Below are positions 25,494-33,886 of a DNA stretch of 64,000 nucleotides, one piece after another. Every line of letters starts with the position of its first letter. Position 1 is the stretch's first letter. Position numbers and translations under genes: made by a program. Source of the stretch: Lachnospira multipara LB2003 (GTDB lineage Bacteria > Bacillota > Clostridia > Lachnospirales > Lachnospiraceae); the NCBI RefSeq assembly GCF_000702205.1, contig NZ_JNKW01000001.1, forward strand, positions 248,001 through 312,000. Direction: 5' to 3'. The notes under the pieces were generated by a model, which did no database searches, was not told the origin of the DNA, and was given only the letters and a program-made list of their open reading frames with translations.

Positions 25494-25978
25494 TGAGTAT
25501 TGATGAATTTATAGATGGACTAGATTTAGAGCTAGTAGAAGAGCTTAAAAAAAAGAAACTCGTATTAACTACTGCTGAGAGTTGTACTGGAGGTTTAATT
25601 AGTTCTGTAATCGTTAATATAAGCGGAGCTTCAAGTGTATTTAAACAGGGCTTTGTAACATATTGCGATAAGGCTAAAGAGGATTTGCTTGGCGTTAGAC
25701 ATGAAACAATGGATAAATACAAAGCTGTAAGTAGTGAAGTTGCAAGTGAGATGGCAACTGGCGCTAAGGAAGTTAGCGGTGCTGATGTAGCTGTTTCAGT
25801 AACTGGTGTTGCAGGTCCTTCAATGGAAGATGGAAAGCCAGTGGGACTTGTTTATATTGGATGTGCTTATAAAGACAAAGTTGAAGTAAGGGAATTTAAT
25901 TTTGATGGTGATAGAAAAACTATTCGTTTTAAAGCCACAAAGAATGCTCTTCAATTAGTTTTAGATTGTATTAAATAA
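25493..25978 (+). CDS. CinA C-terminal domain protein (nicotinamide-nucleotide amidohydrolase)
   Basis: A 161-residue stand-alone PncC/CinA-C domain. LVLTTAESCTGGLISS (about residues 24-39) and VSVTGVAGPSMEDGKPVGLV are diagnostic, with the Ser/Cys/Lys region of the deamidase site. These proteins hydrolyse NMN to nicotinate mononucleotide, which recycles pyridine nucleotides. Full CinA has an additional N-terminal molybdopterin-binding-like domain that is absent here. It overlaps pgsA by one base and lies upstream of recA, the position full-length cinA takes in many Firmicutes. A terminator separates it from recA. Confidence 0.9.
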   Translation: MSIDEFIDGLDLELVEELKKKKLVLTTAESCTGGLISSVIVNISGASSVFKQGFVTYCDKAKEDLLGVRHETMDKYKAVSSEVASEMATGAKEVSGADVAVSVTGVAGPSMEDGKPVGLVYIGCAYKDKVEVREFNFDGDRKTIRFKATKNALQLVLDCIK

Positions 25979-25984
25979 AGAATT

Positions 25985-26020
25985 AGCATAGGAAAGATGA
26001 TTCTTTTCTATGCTTTTTGT
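25985..26020 (+). terminator. Intrinsic terminator after cinA
   Basis: AGCATAGGAAA pairs with TTTTCTATGCT and ends in a T run. Confidence 0.85.
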
Positions 26021-26136
26021 TTTGTTAAGGTTTACAAAAATAAAAAGCTATGGTAATATTTTTGTTGTTCCAGTATATATAATTTAATTATATTCTAGGC
26101 TATATGCCTATCATTTTAGAGTTTCATCTAATATTC

Positions 26137-26150
26137 CGAATACATGTTCG
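26137..26150 (+). promoter_or_regulatory. LexA (SOS) box upstream of the recA -35
   Basis: CGAATACATGTTCG is close to the Gram-positive SOS box consensus CGAAC-N4-GTTCG, with one mismatch in the left half. It lies just before the -35 element. Confidence 0.8.
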
Positions 26151-26158
26151 AAAAACTA

Positions 26159-26187
26159 TTGACAAAGAATTGTTATGGTATTATTAT
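26159..26187 (+). promoter_or_regulatory. Sigma-A promoter of recA
   Basis: A perfect TTGACA (26159-26164), a 17-base spacer and TATTAT (26182-26187). The promoter is bracketed by two LexA boxes. Confidence 0.8.
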
Positions 26188-26196
26188 TATTTTAGA

Positions 26197-26211
26197 CGAA
26201 CGAATGTTTCG
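26197..26211 (+). promoter_or_regulatory. LexA (SOS) box downstream of the recA -10
   Basis: CGAACGAATGTTTCG has a perfect left half and a right half with one extra T. It lies at about the transcription start, where a bound repressor would block initiation. Confidence 0.75.
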
Positions 26212-26243
26212 AAAAAACGTTTTGATATAAGGAGATTGAAATT

Positions 26244-27335
26244 ATGGTTAACAATGATGAGAAGCTTAAAGCATTAGACGCTGCTATTTCTAATATTGAG
26301 AAACAATTTGGTAAAGGTTCAGTTATGAAGCTTGGAGAACAGGCAGCATCTCTTAATGTTGAATGTGTTCCTACAGGTTCACTTAGCTTAGACATTGCCC
26401 TTGGTGCCGGTGGTGTTCCAAAGGGAAGAGTAGTTGAAATATATGGTCCAGAATCAAGTGGTAAGACAACTGTTGCTCTTCATATGGTAGCAGAAGTTCA
26501 GAAGCGTGGTGGAATTGCAGGCTTTATTGATGCTGAACATGCCCTTGATCCTGTTTATGCTAAGAACATTGGTGTAGATATAGATAATTTATATATTTCT
26601 CAGCCTGATAGTGGTGAGCAGGCTCTTGAGATTTGTGAGACAATGGTACGTTCTGGTGCTATTGATATTGTTATTGTGGATTCAGTTGCAGCTCTTGTAC
26701 CAAAGGCTGAAATTGATGGTGATATGGGTGATTCACATGTTGGTTTACAGGCTAGACTTATGTCACAGGCTTTAAGAAAGCTTACTCCAGTTGTAAGTAA
26801 GAATAACTGTGTTGTTATCTTCATTAACCAGTTACGTGAGAAAGTTGGTATTATGTTTGGTAACCCTGAAACAACAACAGGTGGTAGAGCACTTAAATTT
26901 TACGCTTCTGTACGTTTAGATGTTCGTCGTATTGAGACATTAAAGCAGAATGGTGAAGTAATCGGTAATAGAACAAGAGTTAAGGTTGTTAAGAATAAGA
27001 TTGCTCCTCCATTTAGAGAAGCTGAATTTGATATTATGTTTGGTAAGGGTATTTCAGCAGTTGGTGATTTATTAGATTTAGCATCTAATGCTAACATTGT
27101 TAATAAGGCGGGTGCTTGGTTCTCATACAATGGTGAGAAGATTGGCCAGGGTAGAGAGAATGCTAAGCAATTCTTAACTGAGAATCCAGCTCTTTACGAG
27201 GAAATTGACCATAAGGTAAGAGTATTCTATGGTATTGAGCCTGGAGAAGAGGAAGCTACAGAAGCAAGCCCTGAAGCTACTGAGCCAGAAACTAAGGCAA
27301 CTAAGGGTAAGAAGAAGGCTGCTACAGAAGAATAA
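26244..27335 (+). CDS. recA: Recombinase RecA
   Basis: A 363-residue ATP-dependent strand-exchange protein and co-protease for LexA. Walker A is GPESSGKTT (about residues 67-75). [15 protein letters not shown] is the Walker B region. [36 protein letters not shown] and the DNA-binding loops are all present. The tail is rich in Glu, Thr, Ala and Lys and is probably flexible. GGAG lies before the ATG. Two LexA boxes flank its promoter, so it is a damage-inducible gene. recX follows after 20 bases on the same transcript. Confidence 0.98.
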   Translation: MVNNDEKLKALDAAISNIEKQFGKGSVMKLGEQAASLNVECVPTGSLSLDIALGAGGVPKGRVVEIYGPESSGKTTVALHMVAEVQKRGGIAGFIDAEHALDPVYAKNIGVDIDNLYISQPDSGEQALEICETMVRSGAIDIVIVDSVAALVPKAEIDGDMGDSHVGLQARLMSQALRKLTPVVSKNNCVVIFINQLREKVGIMFGNPETTTGGRALKFYASVRLDVRRIETLKQNGEVIGNRTRVKVVKNKIAPPFREAEFDIMFGKGISAVGDLLDLASNANIVNKAGAWFSYNGEKIGQGRENAKQFLTENPALYEEIDHKVRVFYGIEPGEEEATEASPEATEPETKATKGKKKAATEE

Positions 27336-27355
27336 TAAGATTAGGACACTAGATT

Positions 27356-27994
27356 ATGGTTGAATTATTGATTACCTCAATTAAAGAATTAAATTCTAAG
27401 AAGGTAATTATTTGTTTAAATTATGATGAAAGTTTTGCCCTTTATAAAGGTGAATTAAGAAGATTACATCTTAAAGAAGGAGATGTCCTAAATGAGAGCG
27501 CTTATAACGAGATTGTAAGCGCTCTTTCTAAAAGGGCAACTAAGAGGGCTATGTCTTTATTACAAACTAGAGACTATTTAAAAGAAGAACTTAAATCTAA
27601 ACTAAGACAAAGCTATTATCCTGAAGAATCAATAGAATCTGCTATTAACTATATAAACAAGTATGGCTATTTAGATGATAGAAGGTATGTATATAACTAT
27701 TTCCACTTTAAATCAGCTAATAAATCACGCAAAGTATTAGAATTAAAGCTAATTCAAAAGGGAGCTGATTTAGCTCTAATCAAAGAAATAGCTGATGAAT
27801 TCTATGAAGACAATGATAGTGAAATTAAGCAGATAGTAAAGCTTGTACGAAAGAAATTAAAGCTATCAGAGGATGAAAGCTTAGAATCTATAGACTATGC
27901 ATCTAAATCTAAACTAATAGCTTATCTCTTTCGTAGAGGCTATACAATGGATATAATTAATAAAGCACTTAGAATTGTAATTATTAATTATTGA
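27356..27994 (+). CDS. recX: RecA regulatory protein RecX
   Basis: A 212-residue protein of the RecX family, mostly alpha-helical three-helix repeats. ALSKRATKRAMSLLQTRDYLKEEL and INKYGYLDDRRYVYNY are the family blocks, followed by KLIQKGAD and a C-terminal YLFRRGYTMDIINKAL. RecX caps or destabilises RecA filaments. It follows recA directly, without a terminator, so it should be SOS-induced with it. The ribosome site (AGGAC) is weak, consistent with lower production than RecA. Confidence 0.88.
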   Translation: MVELLITSIKELNSKKVIICLNYDESFALYKGELRRLHLKEGDVLNESAYNEIVSALSKRATKRAMSLLQTRDYLKEELKSKLRQSYYPEESIESAINYINKYGYLDDRRYVYNYFHFKSANKSRKVLELKLIQKGADLALIKEIADEFYEDNDSEIKQIVKLVRKKLKLSEDESLESIDYASKSKLIAYLFRRGYTMDIINKALRIVIINY

Positions 27995-28036
27995 TAAATG
28001 CACCCTTTGTGCGGGCTTAATAATAGTGCAATATTC

Positions 28037-28065
28037 TTGACAATAATTGAATTAAAAGGTAATAT
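28037..28065 (+). promoter_or_regulatory. Sigma-A promoter of rny
   Basis: A perfect TTGACA (28037-28042), a 17-base spacer and TAATAT (28060-28065), 49 bases before the GTG start. Confidence 0.65.
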
Positions 28066-28114
28066 GTAATTGTTGTATGTTTGGTACAATAAAACTAAAT
28101 AAGGAGGCGCTCCT

Positions 28115-29710
28115 GTGGATCCTATTTTGATAGTAGCGCTTGTTGTAGTTTTAGTTGTTATAGTTGCAGTTGTAGCTTATAACGTTGGCAATAAATCTAA
28201 GATTAGTAAAGCTAACAAGAAAGCTAGAGAAATTGTTGATGAAGCAATTAAAGAAAAGCAAGCGGCCAAAGAAGCTAAGGACGCCGCAATCGCAGATAGG
28301 GAAGCAGCTGTCAGAGAGAAGGAAGCTGCTAAGAAGGAAGCTCTTTTAGAAGTTAAGGAAGAGTCAATTAGAGCTCGTAATGAACTTGAGAAAGAGACTA
28401 GAGAGAGAAGAAACGAACTTCAGAAATATGAGAAGAGAGTTACTTCTAAAGAGGAATCCCTTGATAAGAAGATTGAGGCTGTTGAAAAGCGTGACGCTAG
28501 CATTACTAAGAGAGAAGAGGAACTTAGTAGAGCTAGAGTTAAGGTAGAAGAACTAGAGAAACAGAGACAACAGGAACTTGAAAGAATCTCAGGCTTAACC
28601 TCCGAACAGGCAAAAGAATTTCTATTAAAGACTGTTGAAGATGAAGTAAAACATGATACTGCTGTAATGATTAAGACATTAGAAAGCAGAGCTAAAGAGG
28701 AAGCAGATAAGAAGGCAAGAGAATACGTTGTTAATGCAATTCAGAGATGCGCTGCAGATCACGTAGCTGAGACAACTATTTCTGTAGTTCAGCTTCCTAA
28801 CGATGAAATGAAGGGTCGAATCATTGGTAGAGAAGGTCGTAATATAAGAACTCTTGAAACAATGACTGGTGTTGAATTAATTATTGATGATACTCCAGAG
28901 GCTGTAGTTTTATCAGGCTTTGATCCAGTTCGTAGAGAGATAGCTAGAATCGCTCTTGAGAAGTTAATTCTTGATGGACGTATTCATCCAGCTAGAATCG
29001 AAGAAATGGTTGAGAAAGCACAAAAAGAAGTAGAGGCATTAATTAAAGAGGAAGGTGAGGCTGCAACCCTTGAGGTTGGTGTTCATGGAATTCATCCTGA
29101 ATTGGTTCGTTTACTTGGTAAACTAAGATATAGAACTAGTTACGGACAGAACGTTTTAAAGCATTCTATTGAGGTTGCTCAGTTAGCTGGTTTACTTGCT
29201 GCTGAGATGGGTCTTGATGTTAAGACTGCTAAGAGAGCTGGTTTATTACATGATATTGGTAAAGCAGTAGATCATGAGATGGAAGGATCTCACGTTCAAT
29301 TAGGTGTGGATTTATGTAGAAGATATAAGGAATCACCAATTATTATTAATGCGGTTGAAGCACATCATGGAGACGTTGAACCAGAAAGCTTAATAGCTTG
29401 TTTAGTACAGGCTGCTGATACTATTTCAGCTGCAAGACCTGGTGCTAGAAGAGAGACGTTAGAAACTTATACAAACAGACTAAAACAATTAGAAGACATT
29501 ACAAATTCATTTAAGGGAGTTGAAAAGTCCTTTGCCATTCAAGCAGGTAGAGAGGTTCGAGTAATGGTTGTTCCTGAAGTCGTAAGTGATACTGATATGG
29601 TACTTATGGCAAGAGATATTTCTAAGCAGATCGAAGATCAGATGGAATATCCAGGTCAGATTAAAGTAAGTATTATTAGAGAATCACGAGCTGTTGATTA
29701 CGCTAAGTAA
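28115..29710 (+). CDS. rny: Ribonuclease Y
   Basis: A 531-residue endoribonuclease that starts mRNA decay. It has an N-terminal membrane helix (about residues 3-24), a long charged coiled coil (30-170) and a KH RNA-binding domain (about 220-285, [15 protein letters not shown]). An HD phosphohydrolase domain follows, with [17 protein letters not shown] near 377-393. The gene starts with GTG, supported by AAGGAGG seven bases upstream. It commonly follows recA-recX in Firmicutes, but here it has its own promoter and terminator. Confidence 0.97.
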   Translation: MDPILIVALVVVLVVIVAVVAYNVGNKSKISKANKKAREIVDEAIKEKQAAKEAKDAAIADREAAVREKEAAKKEALLEVKEESIRARNELEKETRERRNELQKYEKRVTSKEESLDKKIEAVEKRDASITKREEELSRARVKVEELEKQRQQELERISGLTSEQAKEFLLKTVEDEVKHDTAVMIKTLESRAKEEADKKAREYVVNAIQRCAADHVAETTISVVQLPNDEMKGRIIGREGRNIRTLETMTGVELIIDDTPEAVVLSGFDPVRREIARIALEKLILDGRIHPARIEEMVEKAQKEVEALIKEEGEAATLEVGVHGIHPELVRLLGKLRYRTSYGQNVLKHSIEVAQLAGLLAAEMGLDVKTAKRAGLLHDIGKAVDHEMEGSHVQLGVDLCRRYKESPIIINAVEAHHGDVEPESLIACLVQAADTISAARPGARRETLETYTNRLKQLEDITNSFKGVEKSFAIQAGREVRVMVVPEVVSDTDMVLMARDISKQIEDQMEYPGQIKVSIIRESRAVDYAK

Positions 29711-29740
29711 TCAGATTTCAAACCGAGAAAGAATTTAACT

Positions 29741-29777
29741 AAGGTGATTAAAGAGAAATCTTTAATCACCTTTTTTG
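29741..29777 (+). terminator. Intrinsic terminator of rny
   Basis: AAGGTGATTAAAG pairs perfectly with CTTTAATCACCTT (thirteen pairs) around a six-base loop, followed by T. Confidence 0.92.
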
Positions 29778-29900
29778 ACGTTTTGAAATATAATTTGCAA
29801 ACTGCTAACTTAATAAAAGAAAGAATTTTCAAATTTTTCTTAATTTTAGTTGCAATAGGTGGCTTTATTGTGTATTATACTAGTGACTTGAATAAGTTTT

Positions 29901-29928
29901 TTGACAAATAACTTAATTTTATTAAGTT
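29901..29928 (+). promoter_or_regulatory. Promoter with overlapping dyad for the aminotransferase gene
   Basis: TTGACA lies at 29901-29906 with a poor -10 (TAAGTT, 29923-29928). A perfect eight-base inverted repeat, AACTTAAT-TTT-ATTAAGTT, spans 29910-29928 over the spacer and -10, where a repressor could bind. Confidence 0.45.
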
Positions 29929-29957
29929 TGAGAAGGATTTCTTATTTAGAAAGTAAA

Positions 29958-30042
29958 GTCACAGGCATGTAAGCTCATTTATATCGTGAACCTATGGTAT
30001 TTCTTGAGATTACATATGCTAGAAATTAAGTAATAATGTGAC
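29958..30042 (+). promoter_or_regulatory. Structured leader RNA before the aminotransferase gene
   Basis: GTCACA (29958-29963) pairs with TGTGAC (30037-30042) to close the element. Inside, 29965-29977 can pair with 30005-30019. A second pairing (29999-30004 with 30021-30026) competes with that stem. The closing helix ends eight bases before the AGGAGG ribosome site. I do not recognise a known riboswitch class. Bases 29778-29957 hold only the promoter region and AT-rich sequence. Confidence 0.4.
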
Positions 30043-30061
30043 ATGTTTTAGGAGGAAGTTT

Positions 30062-31345
30062 ATGAATTATACTGAATTAAGTAAAGAGGAATTACTTAAA
30101 TTAAAGGATGAGTTAAACAAAGAATATCAGGAAGCTAAATCTAAGGGTTTAAGTCTTGATATGTCTAGAGGTAAGCCATCAGCAACACAATTAGATGTTT
30201 CACTTGATATTTTAGATGCAATTAATTCTAAATCACTTCTTAAGGCTGAAGATGGTACTGATTGTAGAAATTATGGCGTTCTCGACGGTATTCCAGAAGC
30301 TAAGAAGTTAATGGCTGATATGATTGGAACTACTCCAGATCATGTTATTATTTATGGTAATGCTTCACTTAGCATTATGTATGATCAGGTATCACGTGCT
30401 TATACACATGGTTTATTAGGTAATACACCATGGTGTAAATTAGACAAGGTTAAGTTCCTATGTCCAGCACCTGGATATGATAGACATTTTGCTATTACAG
30501 AAAGATTTGGTATTGAAATGATTACAATTCCAATGACAGAGAATGGTCCAGACATGGATTTAGTTGAGCAGTATGTTAATAACGATGAATCTGTTAAGGG
30601 TATTTGGTGTGTACCTAAGTATTCTAATCCACAGGGTTACTCTTATTCAGATGAAACTGTTAAGAGATTTGCTAACTTAAAGCCAGCAGCAGCTGATTTT
30701 AGAATTTTCTGGGATAATGCATATGTTATTCATCATTTATATGATGATAATCAAGATGAAATCCTTGATATTCTTGCAGAATGTGAGAAGGCTGGTAATC
30801 CAGATATGGTATTTGAATTTGCATCAACATCTAAGGTTTCATTCCCAGGTAGTGGTGTTGCAGTATTTGCATCTTCACATGCTAATATCGCTGATGTTAA
30901 GAAGCAGCTTACAATTCAAACAATTGGTCACGATAAATTAAACCAGTTAAGACATGTAAGATATTTTAAGAACATCGATGGCTTAAAGGCTCATATGAAG
31001 AAGCATGCTGATATGATGCGTCCTAAGTTTGAAGCTACATTAGAAGTTTTAGACAGAGAATTAAAGGATACAGGAATTGGTACATGGACAAAGCCTCATG
31101 GCGGTTACTTTATTAGCTTTGAAAGCTTAGATGGATGTGCTAAGGAAATCGTAGCTAGATGTAAGGAAGCAGGAGTTAAATTAACAAATGCTGGTGCAAC
31201 TTTCCCATATGGTAAGGATCCTAAGGATAGCAATATTAGAATTGCTCCTTCATTCCCAACACCTGAAGAAATGGCTCAGGCTGCTGAGTTATTCGTACTT
31301 TGCGTAAAGCTTGTATCAGTTGAAAAATTACTTGAAACAAAATAA
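30062..31345 (+). CDS. Aminotransferase, probable aspartate aminotransferase subgroup 1c
   Basis: A 427-residue PLP enzyme. LSLDMSRGKPSATQLDVS (about residues 34-51) is characteristic of the divergent Asp_aminotransf group found in Corynebacterium and clostridia. STSKVSFPGSG near 254-264 contains the PLP lysine, and the C-terminal GGYFISFESLDG and DSNIRIAPSFPT hold the carboxylate-binding Arg. It probably interconverts aspartate and oxaloacetate with 2-oxoglutarate, but side activity on other amino acids is possible. The ATG at 30062 is used for its AGGAGG site; an upstream in-frame ATG at 30038 lies in the leader stem. The gene is monocistronic. Confidence 0.85.
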   Translation: MNYTELSKEELLKLKDELNKEYQEAKSKGLSLDMSRGKPSATQLDVSLDILDAINSKSLLKAEDGTDCRNYGVLDGIPEAKKLMADMIGTTPDHVIIYGNASLSIMYDQVSRAYTHGLLGNTPWCKLDKVKFLCPAPGYDRHFAITERFGIEMITIPMTENGPDMDLVEQYVNNDESVKGIWCVPKYSNPQGYSYSDETVKRFANLKPAAADFRIFWDNAYVIHHLYDDNQDEILDILAECEKAGNPDMVFEFASTSKVSFPGSGVAVFASSHANIADVKKQLTIQTIGHDKLNQLRHVRYFKNIDGLKAHMKKHADMMRPKFEATLEVLDRELKDTGIGTWTKPHGGYFISFESLDGCAKEIVARCKEAGVKLTNAGATFPYGKDPKDSNIRIAPSFPTPEEMAQAAELFVLCVKLVSVEKLLETK

Positions 31346-31391
31346 TCAATTTAAATTGATATTTATTAAAAGGCAAACTAAGAACTATCCG

Positions 31392-31435
31392 AATTTAACT
31401 CAGTCGGAGTACAAGACTCGCTCGCGAGTCTTGAC
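31392..31435. repeat. 44-bp hairpin repeat element, copy A
   Basis: The element opens AATTTAACTCAGTCGG and then carries a perfect ten-base-pair palindrome (CAAGACTCGC and complement, two-base loop), ending TTGAC. A second copy of identical length lies at 39650-39693 with a changed loop and central arm. The arrangement resembles a REP-type element. Confidence 0.8.
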
Positions 31436-31510
31436 TAATATCTAAGTAAGGCTTTCGCTTTTTAAGCGGGGATTGCTTACACAAAGATTAACAAACAATT
31501 TTAAATTTAA

Positions 31511-31548
31511 ACAAAAACAAATCAAAAACAAAACCAAAAACAAAAACA
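31511..31548. repeat. ACAAAAACAA simple repeat
   Basis: Low-complexity stretch of CAAAAA-type units with almost no T or G, between the 44-bp element and the proC leader hairpin. Confidence 0.7.
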
Positions 31549-31551
31549 TTT

Positions 31552-31601
31552 ATCTGTAGGTAATCATTTGGTATAATCTAAATGTTACCTGCAGATTTTT
31601 T
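31552..31601 (+). terminator. Long hairpin with T run just before proC, loop contains TATAAT
   Basis: Left arm 31552-31569 pairs with right arm 31580-31596 with one mismatch and one bulge, followed by six T. The loop includes a perfect TATAAT (31572-31577) that could serve as the proC -10. It therefore looks like a terminator for incoming transcripts and a promoter for proC at the same place. Confidence 0.6.
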
Positions 31602-31633
31602 ATAAAAATTAATTAAGGGTTAAAGGAGAGAAA

Positions 31634-32431
31634 ATGAGTAAAATTGGTTTTATTGGCGTAGGAAATATGGGTTATGCTATGCTAAAGGGAGTTGTTTCAC
31701 ACTTTAATTTAGAGGACATTGTTATTACTAGTCATAGTAAAGAAAAATACGAAAGAATCGCTAAAGAAGTTAATGTATCTTGTGTAGATAGTAATGCTGA
31801 ACTAGCAAAGACTGCAAAATATGTAATTTTAGCTGTTAAGCCGGTTATATACAATGCTGTAATTGAGGAAATTAAAGATTATGTAAGTTTAGAAACAGTT
31901 ATTATTTCTATCGCACCGGGCATTAGTATAGATTCATTAAAGAAAAGTTTTGATAATAAGGTTAAGGTGGTACGTGCAATGCCTAATACACCTGCAATGG
32001 TGGGAGAAGGTATGACAGGTGTTTCTCTTAATAAAGATGAATTTAGTAAAGAAGAATTAGAAGTAATTGATAAATTCTTTAATTCTTTTGGTAAGGTAAG
32101 CTATGTAGAAGAAAGATTAATGGATGCAATTGTTTGCGGAAGTGGCAGTTCACCAGCTTATGTATACATGTTTATTGAAGCTCTTGCAGATTCAATAGTT
32201 AAATATGGAATAAAAAGAGATGACGCTATAAAAATTGTTGCACAAACAGTTCTTGGCTCAGCAAAAATGGTACTTGAAACTAATACACATCCTGCCATAT
32301 TAAAAGATAATGTATGCTCACCTGGTGGTACAACAATTTGTGGAGTTACAGCACTTGAAGAGTATGGCTTAAGAAATGCTATTATTAAAGCAACAGATGC
32401 ATGTTACGATAAATGTACTAAGATTAAATAA
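31634..32431 (+). CDS. proC: Pyrroline-5-carboxylate reductase
   Basis: A 265-residue enzyme that reduces 1-pyrroline-5-carboxylate to proline with NAD(P)H. KIGFIGVGNMGYAMLKG (residues 3-19) is the Rossmann nucleotide-binding loop. AVKPVIY, VVRAMPNTPAMVGEGMTG and the C-terminal CSPGGTTICGVTALEEYGLRNAI signature follow. The length is typical. GGAGAG precedes the ATG. The gene appears monocistronic, flanked by hairpins on both sides. proA and proB are not in this window. Confidence 0.95.
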   Translation: MSKIGFIGVGNMGYAMLKGVVSHFNLEDIVITSHSKEKYERIAKEVNVSCVDSNAELAKTAKYVILAVKPVIYNAVIEEIKDYVSLETVIISIAPGISIDSLKKSFDNKVKVVRAMPNTPAMVGEGMTGVSLNKDEFSKEELEVIDKFFNSFGKVSYVEERLMDAIVCGSGSSPAYVYMFIEALADSIVKYGIKRDDAIKIVAQTVLGSAKMVLETNTHPAILKDNVCSPGGTTICGVTALEEYGLRNAIIKATDACYDKCTKIK

Positions 32432-32506
32432 AAAGATAGTATATAGATAAAAAAATACAAAATCATAATACAAAATTATACTATTAAATTTATTATAAAT
32501 AAAAAT

Positions 32507-32550
32507 GGGAAGAATAAAGCTTTTTGTAAATAAAAGCATTTATTCTTCCC
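32507..32550. terminator. Bidirectional terminator between proC and flavin reductase gene
   Basis: GGGAAGAATAAAGC (32507-32520) pairs with GCATTTATTCTTCCC (32536-32550), allowing one bulge. A and T runs on the flanks suit both convergent genes. Confidence 0.75.
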
Positions 32551-32578
32551 TTAATTTTTATCTGAAATTTACTAAAAA

Positions 32579-33085
32579 CTATCTTGCCATTGCATCCATA
32601 ATTTCGCCAATGTACATATAGTGATAGTCCCCATTTTCATAGAATTTCTTGTTAATTTCATTATCTGTAAAAGTATCACTTGTCATTGGAATGCATGCAA
32701 GTTTTTTACAAAGAAATACAAGACTTGATTCATCAGGAAATGGAATTCCTAAGCGGCTATTAAGTGTTAAGCCTGATTCTTCCCATTTATCACAATCCTT
32801 ACCAGAAACAGAGCCACATACACTAAGTGCGTTACGATTCTCATTAGGCAAGAAACTTAGTGAGAAAAAATCATTTTTATCAAGATATTCCTTAGTATAT
32901 CGTGATTCTCTAATATAAATAGTGATTACGCTTTTATTCCATAAAGTACCAAGTCCACCCCAGCTTACAGTCATAGGATTAGCTTCTTTTTTAGTACCTG
33001 CAGTTACAATAGCCCATTCTTTATTTAATTTAGTAAATGGATTGAGTTCGAATAAATCTAGTGGTAATGGTTGAAATACGTGCAT
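32579..33085 (-). CDS. Flavin reductase family protein
   Basis: A 168-residue FMN-binding split-barrel protein. KEWAIVTAGTKKEANPMTVSWGGLGTLWNKSV (given here as two blocks, about residues 22-37 and 38-53) is the flavin-binding part, and IYIRESRYTKEYLDKNDFF follows. These proteins pass electrons from NAD(P)H to flavin, or bind FMN in an unknown electron-transfer role. The minus-strand gene is convergent with proC. GGAGGGG lies before the ATG (complement of bases near 33091-33098). Partner and substrate are not evident from the neighbours. Confidence 0.85.
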   Translation of the reverse strand: MHVFQPLPLDLFELNPFTKLNKEWAIVTAGTKKEANPMTVSWGGLGTLWNKSVITIYIRESRYTKEYLDKNDFFSLSFLPNENRNALSVCGSVSGKDCDKWEESGLTLNSRLGIPFPDESSLVFLCKKLACIPMTSDTFTDNEINKKFYENGDYHYMYIGEIMDAMAR

Positions 33086-33182
33086 AATTCCCCTCCAAAT
33101 ATTTATTGATTATTTAAATTTAAACGTTTAATATATAGATTATATCACATTTGCATTTAAATGTGACAAAAAATAGAGGAAA

Positions 33183-33204
33183 GGAGCATAGGATTTTTCC
33201 TATG
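33183..33204 (+). promoter_or_regulatory. Hairpin between the ribosome site and start codon of the NUDIX gene
   Basis: GGAG (33183-33186) lies 15 bases before the ATG at 33202. The intervening ATAGGA-TTTT-TCCTAT hairpin (33188-33203) includes the first two bases of the start codon. Folding would bring the ribosome site close to the ATG or occlude it. Confidence 0.55.
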
Positions 33205-33753
33205 TATAAATTAATGGAAGGTGTAAAAAGGATAGAAAGAGAATTGGTTTATAAGGGAGCAATTCTTGATATGTACAAGGATACAATGCAATTTCCAGAT
33301 GGTCATACATCAAAGTGGGACTATTTAGATCACAGAGGAAATGCAGCAGCAGTAATTCCAATAACCAATGATGGCGAAATATTAATGGTGAGCCAGTACA
33401 GAAATTCTGTGGATGGTAAGACCCTAGAAATTCCAGCAGGTTGTCTTGATTTTAAGGATGAGCCAACTGTTAGAGCTGCTGCAAGAGAGCTTGAAGAAGA
33501 GACAGGATTTAGAGCTGGTAAGATTGAAAAGCTCCTTACAATTGTAACAGCGGTTGCTTACTGTAATGAGTTAATTGATATTTATATTGCAACAGATCTT
33601 ACAAAAGGTGAAAGACATTTAGACGATGATGAAGATATTAATGTTTTAAAATTCCCAATTAAAAAAGCCAAGGAAATGATTAAGAATGGTGAGATTATTG
33701 ATGCTAAGACTGTAGCTGCAATTCTTGCAATCCCTGATGACTTAATTAAATAA
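33202..33753 (+). CDS. NUDIX hydrolase, ADP-ribose pyrophosphatase-like
   Basis: A 183-residue protein with the NUDIX box in AARELEEETGFRAG near residues 92-105, preceded by the conserved LEIPAGCLDF. It hydrolyses a nucleoside diphosphate linked to another moiety, most probably ADP-ribose. The N-terminus KRIERELVYKGAILDMYKD and QFPDGHTSKWDYLDH match the ADP-ribose pyrophosphatase subgroup. The start is placed at the ATG at 33202, after the AAAGGAG site; alternative upstream TTG-initiated extensions have no ribosome site. The ribosome site is separated from this ATG by a small hairpin. Confidence 0.87.
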   Translation: MYKLMEGVKRIERELVYKGAILDMYKDTMQFPDGHTSKWDYLDHRGNAAAVIPITNDGEILMVSQYRNSVDGKTLEIPAGCLDFKDEPTVRAAARELEEETGFRAGKIEKLLTIVTAVAYCNELIDIYIATDLTKGERHLDDDEDINVLKFPIKKAKEMIKNGEIIDAKTVAAILAIPDDLIK

Positions 33754-33810
33754 AAACTAGGATGGATGATTCCTGTTCAATACAGGCTTAGCCTCTTGGC
33801 TGCATAAAAA

Positions 33811-33839
33811 TAGCGTAGCAGCCAAAAACTGCTACGCTA
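33811..33839 (-). terminator. Intrinsic terminator for the DAHP synthase gene
   Basis: TAGCGTAGCAG pairs with CTGCTACGCTA around a short loop. On the minus strand it is followed by a T run, so it ends the aroF-type transcript. Confidence 0.85.
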
Positions 33840-33886
33840 AAAAATTCTAACTTTTTGGGGTCACCTCAATTTCGGACCTTATTTGT

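Noticed and set aside
29958-30042. Known riboswitch such as c-di-GMP, lysine or guanidine class
   Set aside because: The conserved core sequences of these classes are not present. Only secondary structure suggests a regulatory RNA.
31392-31435. Reading the 44-bp hairpin element as a simple transcription terminator
   Set aside because: It has no T run, and a second element of identical length elsewhere in the window points to a repeat family.
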